Assembly: GCA_019637555.1 (NCBI GenBank)
Contig: JAHBVK010000012.1
Coordinates: 58,431 to 122,430, forward strand
From: Anaerolineae bacterium
GTDB taxonomy: Bacteria; Chloroflexota; Anaerolineae; Aggregatilineales; UBA2796
DNA: 64,000 bases
Direction: 5' to 3'
Position numbers and translations under genes: made by a program. Under the pieces are notes generated by a model. It was not told where the DNA came from. It made no database searches and was given only the letters and a program-made list of their open reading frames with translations. Positions 24,863-32,909 of the stretch are shown here, piece by piece; positions within the stretch are counted from its first letter, which is position 1; each line of letters opens with the position of its first letter.

Positions 24863-26530
24863 TCAATTTGCCCAGTCGTTCAGCGTGATCGGGTCTTCCA
24901 TTGAGGTGAGCTGTGTGATCGTTAGCGTTGCTACCTCGACCAAAAAGATCTCCAGTTTCCCACTGAGATCGGAGGTGAAGCCTACGTACTGACCATCAGG
25001 CGACCACACCGGACGGATATTATTAGCGTTTGGCTCGACCAGCGTCTGGCGATTCGTTCCATCGGCATCCATCATGTAAATGCCAGTTTTATTGGTTGAT
25101 GCACCTGCCTGGAACACGATCTTTGTACCGTCGGACGACCAGCGCGGCGCGGCTTCAATTTGATCCTGACCATCATTGGTCAGATTCGTCTGTGCGCCGC
25201 TAGCCAGATCAACGAGATACAGATCCGTGCCCGTGCCATTGAACTCCTGTTTATCGGAAATGTAGAGTAACTTTGAGCCGTCAGGGGATAGCGAGGGCCA
25301 CAAGTTGTCACCGCTATCTTTCTCTGTTAGCCGCTGCAGTAGTGCGGGCACTGGCGTCGCTGTCAAGGTAACCTGTGGTGGTGTTGTTGGCGTCGCGGTT
25401 AATGTTTCCGTCGGCGTCACCAGAGGATTGAGTGTTGACGTCGGAGTCAAGGTGGTCGTTGGTGTTGTGGTTGGCGTTGCCGTCGAACTTGCTGGTGGGA
25501 AGAATACCGGAAGAACGAAAATATCCGGCGAACTATCATTTTCCCGCTTATTTATGGCACTGAACGCGATCTTCATGCCATTGGCGGAAATCGTGATCAT
25601 GCGGTGATCAGCCAGCACCGGATTGCGACCCCATGTATCGCTCAATTCGCGCCCTTGAGTGCCATTCAAGTTGACGATGCGAATCTGGAGACTGCCTGTG
25701 CCAGAGAGGTAGCGCGAAAAGGCGTAGCGCACGCCATCAGGGAAGAAAACCCCATAATCACCGCGTTCTGGAGTCGTTAGATTGGTGATCTCTTTCGACT
25801 TGGGATTATACAAATATAGTGGCAGATTTTTGTCCAGTGTTAGTGGTAGCCCGATGCTGACGATCATGCGTCCAACCAAGGCATCGGCTGGTGGCGCTGC
25901 CAGCGGGGTACTCTTGATCCGCGTTACGGGCGTAAAGGTTGGTTCACGGGTCCATGTTGGCGGGAGCGTAGGACCGCGTTGCGGTGTCTCTGTCGGAGTC
26001 TCGCTCGGTGTCGGGGTTTCCGTGTCTGCCACTGCCGTATCTTGAACTGCGACGGCGGCTGTCGTTGGCGTATACAGCGAATCAGCAGTGGGAGCACCAA
26101 TATTGCTGCCGCCGCCACCAACCATCGACAACATAAAGAACAACAGCGCCGCTACAGCAACAGCGCCCAACAGTACAACTACGCGCTGTGCTGGTTGTAA
26201 TTTATTGAAGCGTCCTAAGGCAACACCAACCGTATTGGTGACGTCGAAGCCACGTTTGCCACCCGCTATCAATTGATCGAGCATCTGCTTGGCTTTTTCG
26301 TTGTTGGGGTTGATCACCACCACGTTGCCGAGACAAACGCGCTTTTCTTCATCGGTTTCCACCACTGAAGCCAACCAGAACCAACCACGTTCATTGAACT
26401 GATCCAGTTCAGTAACTTGGCGCAGTTTCTGCCGCGCGGTCATCCTATCGCCACTTTTGGCGGCGGCGATGCCCTCGCGCAGGAGTTGTTCGAGATAAGC
26501 CTCAGTGAAATTCTGGTTAGAGTCGCTCAA
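24863..26530 (-). CDS. TPR-like plus TolB/PD40 beta-propeller membrane protein (paralogue A)
   Basis: The 555-residue product has a cytoplasmic TPR-like domain (about 10-85: GIAAAKSGDRMTARQKL, then VVINPNNEKAKQML). A membrane helix follows near 110-135 (RVVVLLGAVAVAALLFFML), then TP-rich stalks and an extracellular propeller with PD40 repeats: LWPSLSPDGSKLLYISD, APRWSSDGTKIVFQAG, RPVWSPDGQYVGFTSD. The N-terminal domain is paralogous to those of the next two genes upstream in the operon. The propeller probably binds protein or glycan outside the cell (inference). A second TP-rich insert interrupts the propeller. Confidence 0.75.
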   Translation of the reverse strand: MSDSNQNFTEAYLEQLLREGIAAAKSGDRMTARQKLRQVTELDQFNERGWFWLASVVETDEEKRVCLGNVVVINPNNEKAKQMLDQLIAGGKRGFDVTNTVGVALGRFNKLQPAQRVVVLLGAVAVAALLFFMLSMVGGGGSNIGAPTADSLYTPTTAAVAVQDTAVADTETPTPSETPTETPQRGPTLPPTWTREPTFTPVTRIKSTPLAAPPADALVGRMIVSIGLPLTLDKNLPLYLYNPKSKEITNLTTPERGDYGVFFPDGVRYAFSRYLSGTGSLQIRIVNLNGTQGRELSDTWGRNPVLADHRMITISANGMKIAFSAINKRENDSSPDIFVLPVFFPPASSTATPTTTPTTTLTPTSTLNPLVTPTETLTATPTTPPQVTLTATPVPALLQRLTEKDSGDNLWPSLSPDGSKLLYISDKQEFNGTGTDLYLVDLASGAQTNLTNDGQDQIEAAPRWSSDGTKIVFQAGASTNKTGIYMMDADGTNRQTLVEPNANNIRPVWSPDGQYVGFTSDLSGKLEIFLVEVATLTITQLTSMEDPITLNDWAN

Positions 26531-26597
26531 GCGTCGATTCGCTCACTTTCGGTCAAGGTGGTACGGGTTGCTTCGCATATACTTTGCATCACCTAGA

Positions 26598-28190
26598 CTA
26601 GAATCCGTTGGGGCGGAATCGCCCACGATAACTAGCGCCCGCCTGATTCGTGATCTGACGAACATTCTTACCATCTGGCGTCATGATGAATAGATTTAGC
26701 ACGCCGCCATTGCGATTAGATGTAAACACCACATAATTACCATCCGATGACCACGCGGGTTGGCGATTCTCAGCATTGCCATCGTCTACTGTAAGCAAGC
26801 GTTCATCGGAACCATCGGCGCGCATGATATAAATGTCGCCAAACCGCCCTCGAGTTGAGGTGAACAGGATCGATTTCCCGTCTGGTGAATAGGACGGATC
26901 GGTGTTCTGCCCCTGTGATTCGGTAAGTTGGCGGATCTGCCCCGTAGCCAGTGTTAGTGCCACGATTTGCAGCGCTTTGCGTCCAGTGACATCGGAGGCA
27001 TAGACCAGCGTTGCGCCATCCGGTGACCACGTTGGACTGAGATCATCTCCTGCATTGACGGTCAGTCGCTGAGGATCACCACCAGTAGCGGGAACCACGT
27101 ATATTTCATAATTGCCTTCCAAGTTAGAGGCGAAGGCTACGCGGTCACCATTAGGCGACCACGCTGGTCCGCTCAAACTGCTGCTACCCATTTGCACCAG
27201 CAATTGAGGATCGCTGCCATCAGCGTTGACCACCAGCAGCGCGGGACTGCCGTTGGTGACGCCGATATACGCCAGTTGGCTGCCATCCGGAGACCACACC
27301 GGATCATTACCGCTGACTACAATTTGCTTCTCGTCTGAACCATCGCCGGATGCAACATAGATCGAACCGCTGGGACGCCCATCGCGCTCACCAATGTAGG
27401 CGAGCACATAATCCGTAATGGCGGGGAGCGTGGGCTTAGGACGCGGAGTACTGCTTGCTTTTGGCGGTGCAGTAAACGTCCACGTAGGGGCGATATTCAC
27501 AGCAAGCGTCGAGATGTCGGTAACAATGAATCCCGGTACAGTCACCGTAGGCGTACCAAAGGGAAACTGCGTACCAATGATCTGTGCCTCGCTTAAGGTC
27601 GCGGTCCGAGTACTGGGCGTCGCCGTAGCAGCCCCTCCTCCGGGTAGCAGCAGTGTTAATCCCCCGACAATCGCCAGAACGGAAATGATGGCGATGGTGA
27701 TGAAGGGAATCGACAACCGGAATCCACGCTGATTTCGCTGACCGCGCCAGGCATCTCGTGTTCCTGACGAGGCACTTCTGCCAGCCGGCGTTTTCGGCGG
27801 GATGACAGGCGGCGTGAAGTTACGAGCAGAAGGTGATTGCGCTGCTGGTTGAGCAGGCGCAGCCGGACGCGCAGGCGCGGCACTCTTGTTTGCAGAGGTC
27901 GTAGCCACACTGCGGACACTGGATGCTGCAGTACTGCCAGCTTCCGCAGGTCCGAGTTGCTCAAGCAGTTGGCGTGCCCGATCATTGTTAGGATTGATCT
28001 CCAGGACATTTTCGAGGCACAGCCGCCGTTCGCGGGCGGTATCGACCACAGATGCCAGCGCAAGCCATGCCCGTTCGATGCGATCGTTCTGCTCCAATAC
28101 CTGTTCGATCAGACGGCGAGCAGTCGCTTTATCACCGCTTCGTGCAGCCTGAATACCCTGATTAAGCAGTGTCTCTAAATCATCTGCCAC
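26598..28190 (-). CDS. TPR-like plus TolB/PD40 beta-propeller membrane protein (paralogue B)
   Basis: The 530-residue protein has the same plan as its downstream neighbour. A TPR-like domain comes first (GIQAARSGDKATARRLIEQV, then VLEINPNNDRARQLLEQLG), then an Ala/Pro linker, a membrane helix near 160-180 (SIPFITIAIISVLAIVGGL) and a TP-rich stalk. Six or more PD40 repeats follow, such as DPVWSPDGSQLAYIGV, GPAWSPNGDRVAFASN, SPTWSPDGATLVYASD and QPAWSSDGNYVVFTSN. The propeller is more regular than in paralogue A. It is the second gene of the operon, 66 bases before paralogue A. Confidence 0.78.
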   Translation of the reverse strand: MADDLETLLNQGIQAARSGDKATARRLIEQVLEQNDRIERAWLALASVVDTARERRLCLENVLEINPNNDRARQLLEQLGPAEAGSTAASSVRSVATTSANKSAAPARPAAPAQPAAQSPSARNFTPPVIPPKTPAGRSASSGTRDAWRGQRNQRGFRLSIPFITIAIISVLAIVGGLTLLLPGGGAATATPSTRTATLSEAQIIGTQFPFGTPTVTVPGFIVTDISTLAVNIAPTWTFTAPPKASSTPRPKPTLPAITDYVLAYIGERDGRPSGSIYVASGDGSDEKQIVVSGNDPVWSPDGSQLAYIGVTNGSPALLVVNADGSDPQLLVQMGSSSLSGPAWSPNGDRVAFASNLEGNYEIYVVPATGGDPQRLTVNAGDDLSPTWSPDGATLVYASDVTGRKALQIVALTLATGQIRQLTESQGQNTDPSYSPDGKSILFTSTRGRFGDIYIMRADGSDERLLTVDDGNAENRQPAWSSDGNYVVFTSNRNGGVLNLFIMTPDGKNVRQITNQAGASYRGRFRPNGF

Positions 28191-28226
28191 AGCAGCACTC
28201 CCTGACGCGAAATGGACAACACGAAG

Positions 28227-28601
28227 CTAGTAGATGATGATGGCGATCACGAATACTACGACCAGCAGTGCGATGATGCCGATCAGCAGTTTGATGCCGA
28301 GTGAAAGCGACGAGCCTTCGGTGCTTTGCAGTGCTTGATCCAGCGCTGCGATATATTTCCGCGCCTGTTCATTACGTGGATTAATGTCCAGCACTGTTTC
28401 CAGATAGCGCCGCCGATCCACCTCGTTATCAGCGATAGAAGCCATCCACAGCCATGCACGTTCGTTCCGTTTGTCCTGATCCAGCACCTGCTGGAACATC
28501 ATCCGGGCGCTCTGAATGTTGCCGGATTTAGCAGTACGGATGCCGAGTTGCAACAAATGCTCCAAGTTGGGTGAGTCTGATTGGTTGGGTGCAAAGCTCA
28601 T
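28227..28601 (-). CDS. Tail-anchored TPR-like protein (paralogue C)
   Basis: The 124-residue protein consists of the same TPR-like domain (GIRTAKSGNIQSARMMFQQV, NERAWLWMASIA, VLDINPRNEQARKYI) and a C-terminal membrane helix (IKLLIGIIALLVVVFVIAIIIY), with no propeller. It is the promoter-proximal gene of the unit. The cytoplasmic domain resembles those of paralogues A and B closely enough that heterotypic assembly is plausible. Confidence 0.75.
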   Translation of the reverse strand: MSFAPNQSDSPNLEHLLQLGIRTAKSGNIQSARMMFQQVLDQDKRNERAWLWMASIADNEVDRRRYLETVLDINPRNEQARKYIAALDQALQSTEGSSLSLGIKLLIGIIALLVVVFVIAIIIY

Positions 28602-28741
28602 AATCGTAGTTCCTGATCTGGACGCCGAGAACAGTCAAACACTTAAACACTCTAGCCTTTATAGTACCCTCACTCGATGTGATGGCAAACTCTACCCACG
28701 AAAGTGCAAACTATCCTGATTTTACCTAGACAATGCGGCTG

Positions 28742-28750
28742 TGTTACAAT
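28742..28750 (+). promoter_or_regulatory. Candidate extended -10 promoter element
   Basis: TG-T-TACAAT lies about 40 bases before the ATG at 28789. It would place transcription after the GTG at 28741, which supports the downstream start. No good -35 box is visible. Confidence 0.35.
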
Positions 28751-28788
28751 CACCGCTGGTTTTCATACGGATTTGTGATCTTCATGCT

Positions 28789-29580
28789 ATGGTCGTAATT
28801 GGACAACCGTTACCCCGTCGCCGCCGACGCAGCCTCTGGCTCACCTTCTTGCTGTTGCTGCTGATCGCCATCATTGTGCTGTTGATCACTAACGGTGTGG
28901 TGATGTTGATGCGTTCTAACGATGTGCCAACCAGACCGACACCCGGTGCTCTCCTCTATGCCACCACTTTTGACCAGAACAACGACAATTGGCAGCAAGA
29001 ACCGGGGCAGGCATCTACACAAATCCAAAATGGCGCGATGATCATTTCCATTGATGAAGTACGCTCGATCTATTCCTTGCTCAATCAAGAGTTCACCGAT
29101 CTGGATCTACGTGTTACCGTCACGTTGTTGGATGCGCCGGGTGAGACTGGTAGCTCGGATGAGTTCGGCGTGTTGTTCCGTTTTAAAGACGCCGATAATT
29201 ATTACGCCTTCAAATTACGCGCTGATGGTGCTTTCCGTGTTGAGTTGTACAAAAATGGTGAGTTGGATGTGATCAGCCAGTGGCCTACTACCCCCACACT
29301 GCATATTGATGTAGGCAAACCCAACCAGATTCGGATCATCGCGCATGGCGAAAAATTCCGGTTCTTCTTTAACGACCAGCAACTAGACTTATGCTTGAAA
29401 GGTCCAAGCCGCTATTCCACGTGGGATAAAGCTGGTAATTGCCTCAGTAATGGCAATCAGGTGAGCGAGAGTTTCGTTGACGCCAGCCTTGACTGGGGCA
29501 AGATAGCCATCGCCGCCAACGCCACTTTTCCCGGCTTGCGCGTATCTTTCGATAATGTTTTGATCTATGGACCAAGTTAA
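28789..29580 (+). CDS. Membrane-anchored concanavalin-A/LamG-like protein
   Basis: From the ATG at 28789 the product is about 263 residues. It has an Arg-rich start (GQPLPRRRRRSLW), one membrane helix (LTFLLLLLIAIIVLLITNGVVML) and an extracytoplasmic jelly-roll domain: YATTFDQNNDNWQQE, FGVLFRFKDADNYYAFKLRADG, LHIDVGKPNQIRIIAHGEKFRFFFND, LRVSFDNVLIYGP. This pattern matches DUF1080/LamG-type sugar-binding folds. The ligand is unknown. It is followed 33 bases later by the DUF971 gene. Confidence 0.7.
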   Translation: MVVIGQPLPRRRRRSLWLTFLLLLLIAIIVLLITNGVVMLMRSNDVPTRPTPGALLYATTFDQNNDNWQQEPGQASTQIQNGAMIISIDEVRSIYSLLNQEFTDLDLRVTVTLLDAPGETGSSDEFGVLFRFKDADNYYAFKLRADGAFRVELYKNGELDVISQWPTTPTLHIDVGKPNQIRIIAHGEKFRFFFNDQQLDLCLKGPSRYSTWDKAGNCLSNGNQVSESFVDASLDWGKIAIAANATFPGLRVSFDNVLIYGPS

Positions 29581-29613
29581 GAAGTTACCTGAGTAGTCAC
29601 TGTATAACGCGGT

Positions 29614-29973
29614 ATGAATCCCAACAAACCAACCAATATAACCCTCAATAAGACCGAATCTACCCTGATCATCACGTGGGCAGATGGACAAACTTGCCGC
29701 TATCCACTATCACAGTTACGCGAAGCTTGTCCTTGTGTGGAATGTCGCGGTGGACACGAGAACATGGGACGTGAACACGATCCCGATAACATCCTTGTGC
29801 TCAAGCCGGTACGATCCTATATGATTGAAGGGATCGAGTTCGTCGGCACTTATGCCTTGCAACCAACGTGGGATGATGGGCATCATACAGGCATCTATAC
29901 CTTCGAATATCTGCGCCGCTTGTGCCCGCCCGAACCCTCCTTAGCAGCCGGAAACGCACCATCGCAGGATTGA
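29614..29973 (+). CDS. DUF971-family protein
   Basis: The 119-residue protein shows the DUF971 pattern: LIITWADGQTCRYPLSQLREACPCVECRG, VRSYMIEGIEFVGTYALQPTWDDGHHTGIYTFEYLRRLCP. The fold is also the N-terminal domain of gamma-butyrobetaine hydroxylase, and stand-alone members often accompany Fe-S or Mrp genes. The Cys pair in CPCVEC and the HHTG block are conserved. The precise role is unknown. Confidence 0.85.
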   Translation: MNPNKPTNITLNKTESTLIITWADGQTCRYPLSQLREACPCVECRGGHENMGREHDPDNILVLKPVRSYMIEGIEFVGTYALQPTWDDGHHTGIYTFEYLRRLCPPEPSLAAGNAPSQD

Positions 29974-30015
29974 GGCGTGTATGATGGCTGATGAACGTGA
30001 TCAGGAGCGATAATC

Positions 30016-30570
30016 GTGGGAAACCAGCCAACTTTGGGCACAGCTTCTCCTGATCCACTGCGTATTCAGGCGCTAGATTTATTTGATCGCTGCTTGGCAC
30101 AAGGCGATCCTGCGCCGATCATTGCTTTTGTCGAGCGACAAGTTTACTTGCAGCCACCCGATCTCGATCTTTTTCGTGATTTTGCCGATGATCTTCAGCA
30201 ACGTATTGTCTCCTTGCGTTCTAGCCTTTACGAACTGCGCGACAAATTGGTGACCTCCTGTGCCAGCTATCAGATCGATGTCACAGTGCTGCTGCCAGCG
30301 GAAGCACTAAATGAAATGCACGCCGTCGAGCCGACTCGATTGTTGGCTTTAGTGCAGGATAGGCGTCCTGCACTAAGCCGCGAAGTACAAGAAGTCCTAC
30401 ACATGCAAATCGATGAGACGCTCTCCACAGCAGCGCAGATTCACGGCGACACTGAACTGACGGAGATGATGTATTATCTGGTGCTGGATTGGTTCGACGC
30501 CTTGTGCGCCGCGTCCAGCCGTCACGAATGGTGGAATGATCTGCCGCCATTGCACGATCTACTCCAATAA
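30016..30570 (+). CDS. Helical protein of unknown function
   Basis: The 184-residue protein starts at a GTG 9 bases after AGGAG. It is predicted soluble and mostly helical (LRIQALDLFDRCLAQGDPAPIIAFVERQ, then FADDLQQRIVSLRSSLYELRDKL), with no signal peptide, membrane segment or catalytic motif. I recognise no family. It lies between DUF971 and hpt on the same strand with short gaps, so it is probably part of that transcript. Confidence 0.6.
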   Translation: MGNQPTLGTASPDPLRIQALDLFDRCLAQGDPAPIIAFVERQVYLQPPDLDLFRDFADDLQQRIVSLRSSLYELRDKLVTSCASYQIDVTVLLPAEALNEMHAVEPTRLLALVQDRRPALSREVQEVLHMQIDETLSTAAQIHGDTELTEMMYYLVLDWFDALCAASSRHEWWNDLPPLHDLLQ

Positions 30571-30627
30571 CGACTACCGCCTGATTAAAAGCCCTGACCA
30601 ACACAACGATGACGACGAGGTGCGATT

Positions 30628-31185
30628 TTGCGCGATTATCATGAGTTTCTCGATGAAATCCTGATTGATGAGGATCAACTGCGTGCGCGGGTGGCAGCAC
30701 TGGGCGCGCAAATTAGCGCCGACTACACTGGCACAAGAGACCTGCTGCTGGTCTGCGTGCTCAAGGGCGGCGTGATGTTCCTGACCGACCTGATGAAGCA
30801 CATCACTATCCCCCACGCCATCGAATTTATGGCGGTATCCAGTTATGGTGTCTCAGTGCGCGAATCTTCCGGTGTCGCCAAAATCGATCTGGATGTGCGC
30901 CAACCGATCACCGACTGTCATGTGATTATCGTTGAGGACATCATTGACAGCGGTACGACCCTGAGTTACATCCGTCGTCTGCTGGAAACACGTGCGCCTG
31001 CCAGCCTTAAAATCTGCACGCTGCTGAATAAACCTAGCCGCCGCGTCACGCCTGTCAAAGTCGATTACGTCGGCTTTGAGATCGCGGATAAATTCGTCTT
31101 TGGCTACGGACTTGATCTGGACGAGATGTACCGCAATTTACCTTTCATCGGCGTAGTACGTGAGGGCGCAAAGTGGAATGGCTGA
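30628..31185 (+). CDS. hpt: Hypoxanthine phosphoribosyltransferase
   Basis: This purine-salvage enzyme transfers the phosphoribosyl group of PRPP to hypoxanthine or guanine. The 185-residue product shows VCVLKGGVMFLTDLMKHI, the PRPP-binding loop VIIVEDIIDSGTTLSYI, and the C-terminal VDYVGFEIADKFVFGYGLDLDEMYRNLPFIG in adjacent blocks. The start is a TTG supported by GAGGTG 6 bases upstream. Its last 8 bases overlap the start of the nucleotidyltransferase gene. Confidence 0.95.
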   Translation: MRDYHEFLDEILIDEDQLRARVAALGAQISADYTGTRDLLLVCVLKGGVMFLTDLMKHITIPHAIEFMAVSSYGVSVRESSGVAKIDLDVRQPITDCHVIIVEDIIDSGTTLSYIRRLLETRAPASLKICTLLNKPSRRVTPVKVDYVGFEIADKFVFGYGLDLDEMYRNLPFIGVVREGAKWNG

Positions 31186-32734
31186 TCTGAACGCCGTCCC
31201 CGCACCAATATACATTGAATGGCATCGACTTATTGCTGCCTTGCAGACCTTGTTGGGTGGCTACCCGCAGCCGATTTATCTGGTGGGTGGTGTTGTTCGG
31301 GATGCGTTGCTGCGGCGTGCCAGCCACGATCTGGATTTCGTTTGTATCGGCGACGGGCGTAAGCCAGCCAAAAGAATCGCGGATCATTTCGGCGGAGCGT
31401 ACTATCCGCTAGACAGCGAACGCGAGATCGGACGTGCCATCATTGAGTTCGAAGGGGAACGCTTTGTGCTGGATGTTTCCCGTGCGCGTGGCGCGACGCT
31501 GCTCGATGATCTGACGGGGCGTGACTTCACCATTAATGCGCTTGCCGTGCCGCTGGAAGGCGAAATGCAGACGATCATCGATCCACTTGGTGGCATTTCT
31601 GATGTGATGAAAAAGATCATTCGTCGTTGTAGCCCCACTGCCATTGCTGATGATCCGATCCGGGCATTGCGCGGCGTTCGCCAGAGTACTAGTTTTCAGA
31701 TGCAGATCGAGCCGCAGACGCGCAAAGACATTCGCGAATACGGCGTCAACATCGCCCACTCATCAGTAGAGCGTGTGCGCGATGAACTGATCAACTTGCT
31801 CAACGGTCCTCGCCCGCACGCTGCGCTGAGGACACTTGATCTACTCGGCTTGCTCAAGCTGATCTTGCCCGAAGTCGACACCATGCGCGGTGTGACTCAG
31901 AGTTTGCCCCACGTTTTCGATGTCTGGGAACACACTCTCAACGTGGTCGAACAGCTTGACGGCATCCTGCACACAATCAGTCCGTACCGTACCAGCGAGA
32001 GTGCGGGCAACACCGCCGATGGCATGATCGTCTATCTGCTCGATCAATATCGTCGCCAATTGCAGGATCATCTTGCAACCCCACTACCCAATGGTCGCAG
32101 CGTTCGAGCGCTGCTGATGCTGGCGGCGCTGCTGCACGATTGTGGCAAACCTGCCACGCGGACGGTAGGTGATGATGGTCGCATTCACTTCTATAAGCAT
32201 GAGCTAGAAGGGGCGCAGATCGCCGATCAGCGGGCGACGGCACTGCGGCTGAGTACCGAAGAAGTCTCGCGATTGTCGGCGATTGTGCGACATCACATGC
32301 GTCCTGTGCATCTGGAAGATGCACTCTCCGCCAAAGGAGAGTTATCACGTCGATCCATTTTCCGCTACTGGAACGCGACGGGATTAGCTGGCGTAGATGT
32401 CTGTATCCTCACGCTGGCGGATTATCTCGGCACGGTAGGCGCACACATGAATCTGCAGGACTGGATTCAGCGCATCCAGACGGTTAGTCCGCTGCTGGAA
32501 GGCTACTTCCTCAAACGCGCCGAAATCGTCGCCCCGACTCCGCTGATCTCCGGCAATGATCTGATGCAAGAGTTAGCACTAGCCCCCGGTCCACAGATCG
32601 GACAATTACTGCGCTCAATTCAGGAAGCTCAGGCAAGCGGCGAGATACTTACGCGGGAGCAGGCACTTGAATTTGCCCGCCAACTGCTGCACTCAGGTAC
32701 ATCTGCGGATTCCGATGATTCCGACGCCGAGTAG
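31178..32734 (+). CDS. CCA-adding/poly(A)-polymerase-family nucleotidyltransferase with HD domain
   Basis: The product (about 518 residues) has the class II nucleotidyltransferase head: IYLVGGVVRDALLRRASHDLDFV with the catalytic D-x-D, then GRDFTINALAV and DPIRALRGVR. A C-terminal HD phosphohydrolase domain follows (LLHDCGKPATR, then HHMRP). The tRNA-Gly in this window lacks encoded CCA, so such an enzyme is needed, though whether this one adds CCA, A only, or poly(A) cannot be told. The ATG at 31178 overlaps hpt by 8 bases; an earlier start at 31160 is less likely. Confidence 0.88.
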   Translation: MADLNAVPAPIYIEWHRLIAALQTLLGGYPQPIYLVGGVVRDALLRRASHDLDFVCIGDGRKPAKRIADHFGGAYYPLDSEREIGRAIIEFEGERFVLDVSRARGATLLDDLTGRDFTINALAVPLEGEMQTIIDPLGGISDVMKKIIRRCSPTAIADDPIRALRGVRQSTSFQMQIEPQTRKDIREYGVNIAHSSVERVRDELINLLNGPRPHAALRTLDLLGLLKLILPEVDTMRGVTQSLPHVFDVWEHTLNVVEQLDGILHTISPYRTSESAGNTADGMIVYLLDQYRRQLQDHLATPLPNGRSVRALLMLAALLHDCGKPATRTVGDDGRIHFYKHELEGAQIADQRATALRLSTEEVSRLSAIVRHHMRPVHLEDALSAKGELSRRSIFRYWNATGLAGVDVCILTLADYLGTVGAHMNLQDWIQRIQTVSPLLEGYFLKRAEIVAPTPLISGNDLMQELALAPGPQIGQLLRSIQEAQASGEILTREQALEFARQLLHSGTSADSDDSDAE

Positions 32735-32909
32735 CGAATTGCGGAATCAGCTAGAATAGTAATACGTTGGAAATTACAAGCTGTAGCTGAATGATTAACC
32801 TACAGTCACCCATTTGCCTGCCATTTTCGCCATTCAAAAAATGGCTAAAATTCCACGCTCATTTCAGTCTTTTGTTGTAATTGTGCGGTTGTCCGATGGA
32901 GGATCGATC

